Positions 42,945 through 52,975 are shown, counted from the first letter of the stretch. The stretch: DNA of 64,000 bases from Cylindrospermum sp. NIES-4074 (GCA_003994795.1 AP018269.1:5171677-5235676), one strand, 5' to 3'. Numbers and translations are program-made. Notes: a model not told the origin generated them from the letters alone.

Positions 42945-43781
42945 TTAACCTTTGCCACCGGTAAATGTGACACCTTGAATAAAGTAGCGGTTGAAAAAAG
43001 CATAAATACCTAAAGCTGGTAGGGTGAATACCATTGAAGCTGCCATAATGTAGTTCCAATAGCTGATATATTGACCTTTGAAGGTGTTTAGCCCTAAGGG
43101 TAGGGTAAACATTTCCGGGTCAAACAGAATCACCAGGGGGAGCAAAAAATTATTCCAACTGCCCATAAATACAAAAACCGCCTGTGCTGCGAGTGCTGGT
43201 TTTGCTAGAGGCCAAACAATATAGCGAAAAGTCCCCAAAGGACTTAAACCATCAAGTTGTGCTGCTTCCTCTAGTTCCTTGGGAAAATTAACGAAAAACT
43301 GCCGCATCATGAAGATGAAAGTGGCATTCACCATGCTGGGGACAATCATACCCTGGTAGGAATTTAGCCAAGCGATCGCCTTTAAAATCAAAAATGTGGG
43401 AATGAGAGTAATCTGTGCCGGCACCGCTAACACCGCCAGAATCAAGAAGAACCAGAAGCCTTTGCCCACAAAACGCAATCTGGCCAAGGCATAACCTGCC
43501 ATTGAATTCAACAGCAAGTTTAATATTGTCACACAGACAGCGATCGCCACACTGTTGAACAACCAACGCCAAAACAGCGGTTCTTGAAGAAAAATCTGCC
43601 TGTAGTTGTCGAGAGTAAAATTTTGTGGTAAGAAATTTGGCTCACCGCTGATAATCTCCGCTAAAGGCTTAAATGAGGCTGAAAGTGCCCACAGAAAGGG
43701 AATCAGGGTAATAAGAGCATAGACACTCAGCAAGAGGTATAACAGTAGTCTGAGCCAGGGAAAGCGAGAGATGTGAGTCAA
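42945..43781 (-). CDS. Carbohydrate ABC transporter permease, MalG type
   Basis: The 278-residue inner-membrane permease has about six helices and the EAA loop EEAAQLDGLSPLGTFRYIVWPL (about residues 190-211) that contacts the ATPase. The N-terminus resembles the MalG group (LIPFLWALSASFKPLAEI). It overlaps the upstream permease by 4 bp. No ATPase or binding protein gene adjoins; a family 1 binding protein is at 20779. Confidence 0.93.
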   Translation of the reverse strand: MTHISRFPWLRLLLYLLLSVYALITLIPFLWALSASFKPLAEIISGEPNFLPQNFTLDNYRQIFLQEPLFWRWLFNSVAIAVCVTILNLLLNSMAGYALARLRFVGKGFWFFLILAVLAVPAQITLIPTFLILKAIAWLNSYQGMIVPSMVNATFIFMMRQFFVNFPKELEEAAQLDGLSPLGTFRYIVWPLAKPALAAQAVFVFMGSWNNFLLPLVILFDPEMFTLPLGLNTFKGQYISYWNYIMAASMVFTLPALGIYAFFNRYFIQGVTFTGGKG

Positions 43782-44686
43782 TTGCTTTCACCTCCGAAAA
43801 GTCGCCGTTGAATTAAAGTAATAGCAATAATTACCGCTGCTAACAAAAAGGCAACAGCAGCTGCATATCCCATCTGTAAATTGCGAAAAACAGCTTGGTA
43901 AATTAGCAACACCAGCGTCAAAGTAGCATTGTTGGGGCCACCAGTCCCGCCAGAGAAGATATAAGATTGATCAAACAGTTGAAAAGTCCCGATTACCCCT
44001 ACCGCTACCACAAAAAAGGTTACAGGCTGAAGCAAAGGCAAAGTAATATGGGTAAATTGTTCCCATCCACTAGCGCCATCTAGTTCTGCCGCCTCATAAA
44101 GTGTTTGGGGGATATCTTGCAACGCCGCCAGATAAATTACCATATAAAAAGGCGCAGTTGACCAAATATTCATGATCATGATGCCTTTCAGGGCAACTGC
44201 GGGATCTCCCAACCAGTTATAGGTAGGAAGTCCGATCAAAGCAAGAAAATGATTAAATAGCCCATCAGTGTTATAAATCCACATAAAGATGAGGGTCAGC
44301 ACCGCCGAAGATGTAACCGTGGGCAAAAAGTAGAGAATGCGCCACCAGTTTTTGCCCCGAATCCCAGAATTCAAGGTTACTGCCAGAATTAAAGCTAAAA
44401 TCGTTTGAGTTGGCACCACAATTGCGACATATTGTGCTGTGTTTCTCAAAGCAATCCAAACCCGTTCATCTTCAACCAAACGGGTGAAATTGCGAAAACC
44501 AATAAATTCATACTCAATGCCGCCGAGAAGTTGAACTTTGTGTAGCGCCAAAAACACGGCGTAGAGAATGGGCAGAACTACAAAAGTTCCTAAAACTAGA
44601 ATAGTGGGCATCATGAATAGATACCCAGTTAGGTTTTCTGTGATCTGCCATCTGGGGTTTCTGTGCCGTCTGCTATTTTCCCACAC
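43778..44686 (-). CDS. Carbohydrate ABC transporter permease, MalF type
   Basis: The 302-residue permease has six hydrophobic helices and the EAA loop EAAELDGASGWEQFTHITLPL. MalF/UgpA-group signatures include PTILVLGTFVVLPILYAV near the N-terminus and SGGTGGPNNATLTL near the C-terminus. It heads a two-gene operon and its stop overlaps the start of the MalG-type gene. The substrate is probably a sugar or oligosaccharide, possibly a compatible solute. Confidence 0.93.
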   Translation of the reverse strand: MWENSRRHRNPRWQITENLTGYLFMMPTILVLGTFVVLPILYAVFLALHKVQLLGGIEYEFIGFRNFTRLVEDERVWIALRNTAQYVAIVVPTQTILALILAVTLNSGIRGKNWWRILYFLPTVTSSAVLTLIFMWIYNTDGLFNHFLALIGLPTYNWLGDPAVALKGIMIMNIWSTAPFYMVIYLAALQDIPQTLYEAAELDGASGWEQFTHITLPLLQPVTFFVVAVGVIGTFQLFDQSYIFSGGTGGPNNATLTLVLLIYQAVFRNLQMGYAAAVAFLLAAVIIAITLIQRRLFGGESN

Positions 44687-44849
44687 AACTCAACCTCCGC
44701 TATTTGGGAAGCACCCACCCTAAATCAAGTTAGCTTGGATTGCTAGAATGCGATGGTGCGTATGTTGCCAAGGCTTGCTGGATACAACAAGCCTTCACCG
44801 TGCCTTTGGCACGGTGCGTTGGGCAACAGCACCCGCATAGCGATCGCCA

Positions 44850-45893
44850 TTAGTCAGGCTGAGTTCCCAATTTGTTTGCAGTGGGGTCGTCACTTACCTT
44901 AACAATTAGCTTGCCAAAATTTTCACCGCGCAGCAAACCAATAAAGGCACGGGGAGCGTTCTCCAAACCTAAAACCACATCTTCTTTATACTTAAGTTGA
45001 CCTGACTTCAACCACCCGGAAACATCACGCAAAAAATCATTCAAGCGGTGTTGATAGTCAGCAACCAAAAAACCTTTGATTAAAGCACGCTTGATTAGTA
45101 ATGGTCTTAAATTTGGGCCGGGGGGAGGAGATGTGGCGTTATACTCTGAAATTAAACCTACTAAGGCAATCCTCGCTCCTAAATTAATCTGCTGTAAAAC
45201 AGTTTCTAAAATCACACCTGCGGTATTATCAAAATAAACATCAATACCATTAGGAGCAGCTTCTTGAAGTGCTGGATAAAGTTCTTGAGTTTTGCGATTA
45301 ATCCCAGCATCAAAGCCTAATTCCTGAACTATAAAGTCTCGCTTTTCATCGCTGCCAACAATACCAACTACTCGACAACCTTTAATTTTAGCAATTTGAC
45401 CTGCTACTGCACCAACAGCACCAGAAGCGGCGGAAATTACCACTGTTTCACCTGGTTGCGGTTGACCTACATCTAACAAAGCAGCATAAGCGGTAAGACC
45501 AGGCATTCCCAGTACACCTAGACTATAAGATAAAGGTGCTTGACTGGGATCAATTTTTCGTAGTGTTTCACCTTTAGCTACACCATAACTTTGCCAACCA
45601 TTACGGCCAAGCACAAAATCTCCTGATTGAAATTGCGGATGATTGGATTTAATAACTTGGCTAACTGTGCCACCTAAAATCACTGAGTCTAACTCGACTG
45701 GTGCAGCGTAAGACTTGTTAGCGCTGAGGCTACCGCGCATATAAGGGTCGAGAGACAGATAAATAGTGCGGCTGAGAACTTCACCTTCACCGGGTTCGGG
45801 AATTTGTGTTTCTACTAGGGCGAAATCACTTTCTTTTGGTTCACCAATTGGGCGGCTTTTAAGTAAGATTTGTTTGTTAATTGAATTATTCAA
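44850..45893 (-). CDS. NADP-dependent oxidoreductase (medium-chain reductase, CurA-like)
   Basis: The 347-residue protein belongs to the zinc-free medium-chain dehydrogenase/reductase family of prostaglandin reductase/CurA type. Seen: LSLDPYMRGSLS near the N-terminus, the Rossmann motif AASGAVGAVAGQIAKIKG and GIDVYFDNTAGVILETVL. It probably reduces alpha,beta-unsaturated carbonyls with NADPH. It follows the rfbB-like gene by 29 bp and may be cotranscribed with it, although no functional link is known. Confidence 0.9.
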   Translation of the reverse strand: MNNSINKQILLKSRPIGEPKESDFALVETQIPEPGEGEVLSRTIYLSLDPYMRGSLSANKSYAAPVELDSVILGGTVSQVIKSNHPQFQSGDFVLGRNGWQSYGVAKGETLRKIDPSQAPLSYSLGVLGMPGLTAYAALLDVGQPQPGETVVISAASGAVGAVAGQIAKIKGCRVVGIVGSDEKRDFIVQELGFDAGINRKTQELYPALQEAAPNGIDVYFDNTAGVILETVLQQINLGARIALVGLISEYNATSPPPGPNLRPLLIKRALIKGFLVADYQHRLNDFLRDVSGWLKSGQLKYKEDVVLGLENAPRAFIGLLRGENFGKLIVKVSDDPTANKLGTQPD

Positions 45894-45922
45894 AATTTAT
45901 TCCTCTCTAAATTAAGTGGATG

Positions 45923-46996
45923 TTAATTTTGAGATTGAAGATAATTTTTGCGGTAGTAATCGTAATATGCTTCAGACAAAAGAGATTCCCACCAATCACG
46001 ATGATTGAGATACCATTCAACGGTTAAACGCAACCCTTCAGTAATTGTAACTGAAGGTGTCCAACCAAGCTGAGTTTTAATTTTATTTGCATTAATTGCA
46101 TACCTCCAGTCATGTCCAGGTCTATCTTTGACAAAAGTAATCAATTTCTCAGCAGGGCTTACTGGCAAATCTGGGACTAATTCATCTATCATTTGGCATA
46201 AAGTCTGCACGATCTGAATATTTTCTACTTCATTATTCCCACCTATATTATAAGTTTCTCCTGGGTTGCCATGATTAATCACCACATCTAGTGCCTGACA
46301 ATGGTCGCTGACATAAATCCAATCCCGGACATTTTTCCCATTGCCGTAAATTGGTAATGGCTTACCCAACAATATATTAATGCACATCAAGGGAATAAGC
46401 TTTTCTGGAAATTGAAAAGCGCCGTAATTATTAGAGCAATTTGTGATAATTGTTGGTAATTTATAAGTATGGTGATAAGCACGGACTAAGTGATCACTCC
46501 CAGCTTTTGAGGCTGAATAGGGACTATTGGGAGCATAGGGTGTGGTTTCACTAAAAGCGGGGTCGTCTGGGCCGAGACTACCATAAACTTCATCAGTCGA
46601 AACGTGCAGGAAGCGATAACTAGAAGGTTTGGCTTTTGCTTCCCAATATTCACGAAATGCTTCTAGCAGTGTAAAAGTTCCCACCACGTTAGTTTGGATA
46701 AAAGCAGCAGGCCCGAGAATTGAACGATCTACATGAGATTCAGCAGCAAAATGTGCGATCGCCTCAATCTCTTCAGATCGTAACAATTGGTCTACAATTG
46801 CGCGATCGCAAATATCCCCCTTCACAAACCGAAAATTCTCTTTTCCCTCTAAGGACGCCAAATTACGCCGATTTCCAGCGTATGTTAGCGCATCCAATAC
46901 CACCACTCGGTCACTAGGATACAATTGACACCAGTGATGGACAAAATTCGCGCCAATAAACCCTGCACCCCCTGTAACCAATAACCGCCGATTCAT
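45923..46996 (-). CDS. rfbB: dTDP-glucose 4,6-dehydratase
   Basis: RfbB makes dTDP-4-keto-6-deoxyglucose, a precursor of rhamnose and other deoxysugars. Seen: TGGAGFIGANFVHHW, the NAD site; HFAAESHVDRSI; STDEVYG with the catalytic Thr/Asp/Glu; and YSASKAGSDH, the Y-x-x-x-K pair. The C-terminus KTQLGWTPSVTITEGLRLTVEWY is typical. Length is 357 residues. A glycosyltransferase gene lies 23 bp upstream on the same strand. Confidence 0.95.
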   Translation of the reverse strand: MNRRLLVTGGAGFIGANFVHHWCQLYPSDRVVVLDALTYAGNRRNLASLEGKENFRFVKGDICDRAIVDQLLRSEEIEAIAHFAAESHVDRSILGPAAFIQTNVVGTFTLLEAFREYWEAKAKPSSYRFLHVSTDEVYGSLGPDDPAFSETTPYAPNSPYSASKAGSDHLVRAYHHTYKLPTIITNCSNNYGAFQFPEKLIPLMCINILLGKPLPIYGNGKNVRDWIYVSDHCQALDVVINHGNPGETYNIGGNNEVENIQIVQTLCQMIDELVPDLPVSPAEKLITFVKDRPGHDWRYAINANKIKTQLGWTPSVTITEGLRLTVEWYLNHRDWWESLLSEAYYDYYRKNYLQSQN

Positions 46997-47019
46997 TAAA
47001 AACCCTCAATCTACTAAAT

Positions 47020-48015
47020 TCAGTGAAAATATCTTTTTTTCAGTTTCCCCAATATCCTCTGCGCGAGTAGTTTAGTTGCTCGCATTCTCGTAAAGTTTTT
47101 GATATTTGATGGCTGATGTTTTTTGTGGTCAAAAAAGTCATTTAAATCATTTAAAATAACTGTAAATCGCTGAATAATATTTTCTGTTCGATACTCCGCT
47201 AAGACATCTTCAGATAAGGCGAGAGTTTCTGAAGATTTCAGCACTTTTAGAATCCGCTGTAAATCATATTCTTGAGAATATCCAGCAATTTTATAACAAT
47301 TAAATCCAGGGTCTAAATAATCAGAAAGTCCACCATTAACACTAGAAAAGACTTGACAGCCACAAGCGAGGGCTTCCATTGGTTGCAGACCAAATCCTTC
47401 ACTCACAGCCTGTTGCGCCCAGTATTCAGCAGAGTCATAGAGGTAAATTTTCGCCCGATTGAATAATGCAGGTAAATCCTCTACATAAGAATCAACAACG
47501 TAGACTTGACAATGTTGCTTTAATGCGGGAATCAATTCTTGGATTAAATACTCTGAAGATTTGCGAGACTGAACTAAGACATCAATATCGCGCTGAAGAT
47601 GTAAATTTTTAAAGGCATCGGAAATTTGATTAGGCAAATAATAAATAAGAGAGTTAGGTGATTTTTGCCCCCAATATCCCATTGTATTGCGGCTAACGGT
47701 GATGATGGGAATGCTTGCAGGTAATTTGAATTTGTATCCTGCACTGTGGGCATGATAAACAACATTATATGGCTTAAGTTTAGCTGCGAGTTCAGCGATG
47801 TGAAATCCCCAGCTAATCACAAATATGGCATCATCTAAATTCTTATCTTTGAGCAAGTCATCAATAAAAAGTTTGTCTTTTTCGCGTTGACGGTAAGTTA
47901 CAATATCGGCACTACAGATTTGTTGGGCGAGATTGACTGTTTTTAATTCTGCCCAAAGACCACCACAGGCGAATTTACCATCTGTACCAGGTACTAAAAA
48001 ATAAAGTTTTCTCAT
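47020..48015 (-). CDS. GT4-like glycosyltransferase
   Basis: The 331-residue protein has a C-terminal GT-B donor-site motif EGFGLQPMEALACGCQVF (about residues 206-223), where the first Glu and the E-A-L-A segment bind the nucleotide sugar. The N-terminus has GGLWAELKTVNLAQQI. It begins the set with rfbB and the oxidoreductase. Together they suggest a short envelope or exopolysaccharide pathway using a deoxysugar. Confidence 0.85.
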   Translation of the reverse strand: MRKLYFLVPGTDGKFACGGLWAELKTVNLAQQICSADIVTYRQREKDKLFIDDLLKDKNLDDAIFVISWGFHIAELAAKLKPYNVVYHAHSAGYKFKLPASIPIITVSRNTMGYWGQKSPNSLIYYLPNQISDAFKNLHLQRDIDVLVQSRKSSEYLIQELIPALKQHCQVYVVDSYVEDLPALFNRAKIYLYDSAEYWAQQAVSEGFGLQPMEALACGCQVFSSVNGGLSDYLDPGFNCYKIAGYSQEYDLQRILKVLKSSETLALSEDVLAEYRTENIIQRFTVILNDLNDFFDHKKHQPSNIKNFTRMRATKLLAQRILGKLKKRYFH

Positions 48016-48460
48016 TCAATAACTCTCTTTGGAGGAGTAAGGCTACAGGAAAATTCAAAATTCAAAGTTAAAAATTCAGAGTTGAAAATTCAAAGTTAAA
48101 AAGCAGATTAAACAAGCTTTTTATGAATTTTTAATAGTTAGTTGACTTACGCCGTTGCTTACTAAGTAGGTGTGTTGAATTAAATATAAAACCGCTGTAG
48201 GGGAGGCAAAAAGCGGTGTGGATGTTCCTCCCGCTTTATTGCCGTTGTGTTATCGCTGAAAGTACAGTACGATTTCCGTCTTTCAGTGCGTTTTCGGTGC
48301 GTTACGGAAGCCGTAACACACCCTACTACATTATCTTCTGATTATTTTCGCCTGCCTACTTAGTGCAGGTTCGCAGAAATATAGCAACCATTCAGAATAG
48401 ATGGAAAGCTTAGTTGATAAGCTTTTTTAATTTTTAATTCTTAATTTTTAATTCCTCTTT
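48016..48460. repeat. Gene-free stretch with STRR and dispersed repeats
   Basis: Tandem AT-rich units (aaaattcaaagttaaaaattcag) occupy 48052-48105. Dispersed modules with gtgcgttacggaagccgtaac and agtaggtgtgttgaatt follow. No gene or RNA is recognised. Confidence 0.55.
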
Positions 48461-49114
48461 CTAGTCTTGCCAGTTTACTTTAACAAAATGTCCTTGCCTT
48501 CCCCAAACGTCACGAGCGATCGCAATATTTTCAATTGCTAAATTAAAGGGGATAGCTGTTGTGACGTAGCGCTGTGCCATCATGCCTACATCAGGGGCGA
48601 TTTCTGCTGCGGTTGTCGCTGCTAATCCTAAACCGATTATTTGTTCAATTGGTCGGAATGGTAACAGCAAATGCACGCCTATCGCTAGTCCAGCAGTTAA
48701 CAGCATCGCTACTGATAAATTTGTGCCACAACGGGGATGCACAGCTAAATCCCATTCTCCACTGGTAAGGCGGTGTCGGGCAAGTGTGACTGCACGCCGC
48801 AAATCGCTGATATTTACTTCACCATAGAGGTAAAATCCCTGCTCGGTCGATAAACCGCCTAATAGTTCGTTATCAACTGGAACGTTAGTAGGTTTGCTGA
48901 TGGGACGATAATTGCTTTTAGATTCGCTGAGTACCCAAACGGTAGCGTGTTCTAGGGCGTGAACCTGCCTCACCATGAGAATTTCTTTTAACCCAGGAAT
49001 AAAGGCTAGCTGCTTGAGTAAATCAGCATCTTGCGCGGGGTGAGGCGCTGTAAAGTCAAAATTCAAAAAATCAAAGGGAAACGAGCCACCTGGAAAAGAA
49101 GCAGGAGTATTCAT
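48461..49114 (-). CDS. Conserved cyanobacterial membrane protein (possibly DUF6391)
   Basis: The 217-residue protein has a conserved segment MVRQVHALEHATVWVLSES, two hydrophobic helices (LSVAMLLTAGLAIGVHLLLPF and IIGLGLAATTAAEIA) and a terminal QRYVTTAIPFNLAIENI. The HALEHAT motif is probably functional. I think it is the DUF6391 family, but a profile search is needed. Neighbours give no clue to function. Confidence 0.7.
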   Translation of the reverse strand: MNTPASFPGGSFPFDFLNFDFTAPHPAQDADLLKQLAFIPGLKEILMVRQVHALEHATVWVLSESKSNYRPISKPTNVPVDNELLGGLSTEQGFYLYGEVNISDLRRAVTLARHRLTSGEWDLAVHPRCGTNLSVAMLLTAGLAIGVHLLLPFRPIEQIIGLGLAATTAAEIAPDVGMMAQRYVTTAIPFNLAIENIAIARDVWGRQGHFVKVNWQD

Positions 49115-49547
49115 ATAAACACTGCTCCCTCAGCTGATGGAGCAACATAGATTTCTTTTAAATGTAGCGCTTGCACCGCTGGATTGTTGCTAATTTTTGT
49201 TGTTGATTCAGGGAAGTATCCCAATGGTAGAGTTATATCTCCAAGGAAAATATAACTCTACTGTTGGGGCAAAGACTACCTTTACCCATAACCAATTAGC
49301 CAGTTATCGGTGCTGCTGAATTTTGAGAGGAATTCTGATCTACAGGTTCTGCGTCTTTTGAGTTGGCTGACTGTGTTAGCGTCAACTCTCACTGGGTGAC
49401 GGCTGGGGAACTTGTGGTAGAGGTTCACACTGAAACCAAGGCATGAGGAGAAGGACAATCAGTAAACCTCAAATTGGCTTTTCAGCATCCCACAGGGAAG
49501 CGATCGCCTACTTCAGGATACGCCATCGCACTCTACTGGCAAATAGT
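49115..49547. other. Gene-free stretch
   Basis: Between the HALEHAT protein and the small LuxR gene, no open frame with family features and no RNA motif are seen. One HIP1 site is at 49500. Confidence 0.4.
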
Positions 49548-49811
49548 TTAATCGTTCGGGTTGGGTAGAAGGCAACAATTGACATCATTCAAACAAACTT
49601 TACCCCACTGTAAAGCCCAGCGCACCAAGGCCACGCGGTTTTCTGTGTGGGTTTTGGTGAGAATGTTGCTGATATGGTTATCAACTGTACGTTTGCTGAT
49701 TTCCAGTTTTCCTGCAATCTCTTGGTTAGTTAAGCCTGCGGCCACTAAGTCGATAATTTGCAGTTCTCTGTCTGACAGACTAACAGGGGTCTGAGACTCG
49801 CTAGTAGCCAT
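49548..49811 (-). CDS. Small LuxR-type regulator, PedR-like
   Basis: The 87-residue protein consists almost only of a LuxR helix-turn-helix (SDRELQIIDLVAAGLTNQEIAGKLEISKRTVDNHISNIL), without a receiver domain. It resembles PedR, the small redox-responsive LuxR regulator of cyanobacteria, which is controlled by thioredoxin through a conserved Cys. Two Cys occur near the C-terminus (VCLNDVNCCLLP). The gene stands alone. Confidence 0.8.
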   Translation of the reverse strand: MATSESQTPVSLSDRELQIIDLVAAGLTNQEIAGKLEISKRTVDNHISNILTKTHTENRVALVRWALQWGKVCLNDVNCCLLPNPND

Positions 49812-50172
49812 GACTTATTTATTCCTCCCTTGGTATATGTACTCAATCGCTCTTTCTAATTCTAGAAGATTCTTCTGAAGGTAGGAGTTTTAAATACTAG
49901 CAGTAAGACAATTGTCAAGATTTTCTTTGGATTTCAGCTTGGTGGTTTTATTATTAAAAATACAGAATAATTTAATTTATACTATTTTCAAATTAAATAT
50001 TACTTAAGCACTGAGGACACAAAACCTGTATGAGGAGCATATATAACCCAACAAGAGTAGCAAAGATTGCTATTCTATTCCCTAAAAGACTGGTGACAGA
50101 GGAGTAAATATTGTTGTAGATTTTATACTGGAGTTCCTAATCCGAAACCGAAAATCTAAAAATTAAAATGAG
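49812..50172. other. Gene-free stretch between divergent genes
   Basis: This AT-rich stretch must hold the promoters of the LuxR gene and the carbohydrate kinase. I see no larger repeat or RNA gene. Confidence 0.45.
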
Positions 50173-51150
50173 ATGAGCAATCCCCGTGTTTTGTGCCTTG
50201 GTGAAATTTTATTTGATTGTTTAGCTGATCAATTAGGGCTAGAACTGGAAGCAGTGAAGTCCTGGACTCCTTATCCAGGGGGCGCACCAGCTAATGTAGC
50301 CTGTGCTTTGGTAAAGCTGGGAACAACAGCAGGATTTATCGGAGCGGTGGGTGAAGATGAACCAGGGAATGCGCTGGTGAAGCTATTACAAGAAGTAGGT
50401 GTAAATACAACGGGGGTGCAACGCCATCCCACAGCGCCAACAAGGCAGGTTTATGTGGTGCGGGATCAAGGTGGCGATCGCACTTTTGCAGGTTTTGGCA
50501 AATATGACACCTCAGAGTTTGCCGATACCCGCTTGCAAGCCAAGCAAATACCACCATCTCTGTTTGATGAGGCGGATTTTCTCATTTTAGGTACTTTGGA
50601 ATTAGCTTATCCTGAAAGTGAGCAGGCAATTCACCGCGCTTTGGATTTGGCGGAACAATATGACCTCAAAATTGTGTTAGATGTGAATTGGCGTCCTGTT
50701 TTTTGGCAAGATGCCAATATTGCCAAGCAAAAAATTCAGGACTTATTAAAGCGCGTCGATTTTCTCAAACTGACGAAAGAAGAAGCCCAATGGTTATTTG
50801 ATACCAGCGATGCAGGAGCCATTACTTACCGTCTCAATTCAGTTGAAGGGGTGCTGGTGACTGATGGGGAACACGGTAGCGCTTATTGCTTAGGTGAGAA
50901 TGAAGGGACATTACCAGCATTTTCTATTGCTGTTGTGGATACAACTGGTGCGGGGGATAGCTTTTTGGCTGGGTTTATCCACCAATTGATTAAATATGGC
51001 ATTCAAAGCTTGAGTGATGCAGAAACCGCAAAACGCATTGTTACTTATGCTAGTGCGGTGGGGGCGCTAACTACAATTAAACCAGGTGCGATCGCATCTC
51101 AACCGACTGCTGCTGAAGTTGAAGCTTTCCTGGCCTCCCATCAGATTTAA
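50173..51150 (+). CDS. PfkB family carbohydrate kinase (fructokinase-like)
   Basis: The 325-residue protein has the N-terminal PfkB signature GGAPANVACALVKLG and the C-terminal ATP/catalytic motif DTTGAGDSFLAGFIHQL, with the catalytic Asp in GAGD. It is likely a fructokinase or related sugar kinase, but specificity is not certain. It is followed 150 bp later by a small secreted protein gene. Confidence 0.9.
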   Translation: MSNPRVLCLGEILFDCLADQLGLELEAVKSWTPYPGGAPANVACALVKLGTTAGFIGAVGEDEPGNALVKLLQEVGVNTTGVQRHPTAPTRQVYVVRDQGGDRTFAGFGKYDTSEFADTRLQAKQIPPSLFDEADFLILGTLELAYPESEQAIHRALDLAEQYDLKIVLDVNWRPVFWQDANIAKQKIQDLLKRVDFLKLTKEEAQWLFDTSDAGAITYRLNSVEGVLVTDGEHGSAYCLGENEGTLPAFSIAVVDTTGAGDSFLAGFIHQLIKYGIQSLSDAETAKRIVTYASAVGALTTIKPGAIASQPTAAEVEAFLASHQI

Positions 51151-51304
51151 AGGTTAACACACCCGGCCGGGATATCGGATGCGATCGGCTGATATCCTGC
51201 GCTGGAGGACGAAATCCGTCTCCTTAGCTAGTTGCATAAACAGGAATTTCCACACATATAGTAAATAGAAATTCGACAAAATAACTTAGCTATTGGTAGT
51301 ACAG

Positions 51305-51736
51305 ATGAAAAATATCACAAAATGGCTATTAGGTTTGGCTATTGTTCCCGCAGGTTTGGTACTTGCATCCAGTCAGGCTAAAGCTGGACTTGTTGTCAGC
51401 GAGTGGTTTTTTGGCAGATGGGATTGTAATATTGATGGTAGACCAGCCCAAATGCAGTGGAAAGTAGTGGATGACTCACAAACCACTTGTGATGGTAATA
51501 TTTGCTCTAGCACTTCCGGTGTCCGTGTCGCTGGGTGGTTTAGTGATAATGGTAGTGCGTGGGTTCCTCTCAAGAAACGTTTTTCTAACAGACAAGGACA
51601 GGATTTGGGTATTCGTTATCTAGGTAGAGAACAGGATAACTGGTATTTAAGATATGACAGTCGGACTAAAGTGGCAGATGGTTGGACGACATGGAGGGGT
51701 AAGCGTTACCCTCTGCAATGCCGTAATAAAAGATGA
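51305..51736 (+). CDS. Small exported protein (possibly DUF6006)
   Basis: From the ATG at 51305 the protein has 143 residues with a signal peptide (LLGLAIVPAGLVLASSQAKA). The mature domain has four or more Cys (WDCNID, TTCDGNICSS, LQCRNK), likely disulphide-bonded, and many Trp. A TTG at 51293 is a less likely start. I think it is DUF6006; this needs a profile check. Function unknown. Confidence 0.7.
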   Translation: MKNITKWLLGLAIVPAGLVLASSQAKAGLVVSEWFFGRWDCNIDGRPAQMQWKVVDDSQTTCDGNICSSTSGVRVAGWFSDNGSAWVPLKKRFSNRQGQDLGIRYLGREQDNWYLRYDSRTKVADGWTTWRGKRYPLQCRNKR

Positions 51737-51799
51737 GTAGTTGTGGATTTTAATACAATGCGGTTTAGTTAAGCCTAAACTCTTTGTCAAAGTGAATTT

Positions 51800-52374
51800 T
51801 GTTAATGAACCGCAGAGGCGCAGAGAAGCCAGTGCGTTGCGGAGCCAGTTGCGTGGGCGGGTTTCCCGACTTGAGCAAACTGGCGTGGGGTTCCCCCCGT
51901 TGAAGCAACTGGCGCGACGCAGAGAGAAGAAAAATGCTTAACTGAACTGTATTGGATTTTAATATTTTAGGACTTACGCGCTATACAAATTGAACATGAT
52001 ATGAGTCAACTATAATTGGTCATTTCCGCCTTTTGGGACAGCATATTAGTCATTGGTGTCAACTTAAGGTGAAACCCTCGTAATGGCGTTATATCAAACT
52101 TAATCAATTACCAACCAATCCCAAAGAACCCCACCCCGGCTTTGCTGGCGCAAAGCCTCCCCTCCCCTATGGACGGGGAGGGGACTGAGGGGTGGGGTCA
52201 AACGTCTGTGGGACAACGGTTTGAGCTTAAGTTGAGACTAATGCATATTAGTAGGGTGCGTCAGACTCAATAATTTGGTAATAATTAACAGATTTTTGAC
52301 ATCTGACGCACCCTACAAGAGACTTAAGCAACACTACATATTTAGTGTTTTCTGTCAATGCGTAAGCCCTATAT
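51800..52374. repeat. Gene-free stretch with several nested palindromic repeats
   Basis: 51800-51940 is the dispersed aaccgcagaggcgcagagaa type repeat. From 51969 to 52370 the outer ends aggacttacgc and gcgtaagccct enclose an inner pair (gtgtcaacttaag / ttaagttgagac), an innermost GC-rich hairpin (accccaccccggct / ggactgaggggtggggt) and a separate stem at 52251-52316 (gtagggtgcgtcaga / tctgacgcaccctac). Confidence 0.75.
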
Positions 52375-52902
52375 TTAGAATAAATATGTTTTGATGAAAT
52401 AGACTATTGTCTCTGGTGGCAGTGAAACATCAATGCATATAGCGTTATCTGGCTCTTCAAGGGCATCAAATTGGCTTTTGAGGAGTTTTTCGCTCATGAA
52501 ATGATTTTGTCGCTCTTGCAGGCGCTTTTGGAGTAAGTCAAATGAGCCTTTGAGATAAACTAGCTGGATGCGGTTATCGAATAAGAGAGTTTGGCGATAA
52601 CTGGCTTTGAGTGCGGAACAAGCTAGGACGACGTTTCTATTTTCTTGTAACCAATGTTGGATGGCTGTTTGCAATTCTTGTAACCACGGTTTTCTATCAG
52701 CGTCATTGAGGGGGATACCACGCTGCATTTTTTCGATGTTTGCTGGGGGGTGGAATGTGTCGGCGTCGCTGAATTCGCAGTTTAATGATTGTGCTAGTAG
52801 TTTTCCGATGGTGGTTTTACCAGAACCGGAGACTCCCATTATGAGAATTAGTTTAGAGGGTGAGTTTTGGTGAGGGGGATACATATTTTTTGTCTCACGC
52901 AA
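52375..52902 (-). CDS. gntK: Gluconokinase
   Basis: The 175-residue protein has Walker A GVSGSGKTTIG near the N-terminus, FSDADTFHPPANIEKMQRGIPLNDADRKPWL, the gluconate-kinase signature, and ACSALKASYRQTLL. It phosphorylates gluconate to 6-phosphogluconate, feeding the oxidative pentose phosphate pathway. The ATG at 52884 (MYPPHQN), six codons downstream, is an alternative start. Confidence 0.93.
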   Translation of the reverse strand: MRETKNMYPPHQNSPSKLILIMGVSGSGKTTIGKLLAQSLNCEFSDADTFHPPANIEKMQRGIPLNDADRKPWLQELQTAIQHWLQENRNVVLACSALKASYRQTLLFDNRIQLVYLKGSFDLLQKRLQERQNHFMSEKLLKSQFDALEEPDNAICIDVSLPPETIVYFIKTYLF

Positions 52903-52975
52903 AGGCGCAAAGGCGCAGAGAAGGAAAGGAGGGTTTTTGGCGGTGGTTTAGTTTTTTTCTTAATTTAGCGGAGGG

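Noticed and set aside
42683-43059. Several Gly/Val/Pro/His-rich open frames across the G-rich repeat
   Set aside because: All derive from the 9-bp tandem repeat and its C-rich partner.
51741-51941. 66-codon frame after the exported protein gene
   Set aside because: The translated NEPQRRREA-type text is a known by-product of a dispersed intergenic repeat, not a gene.
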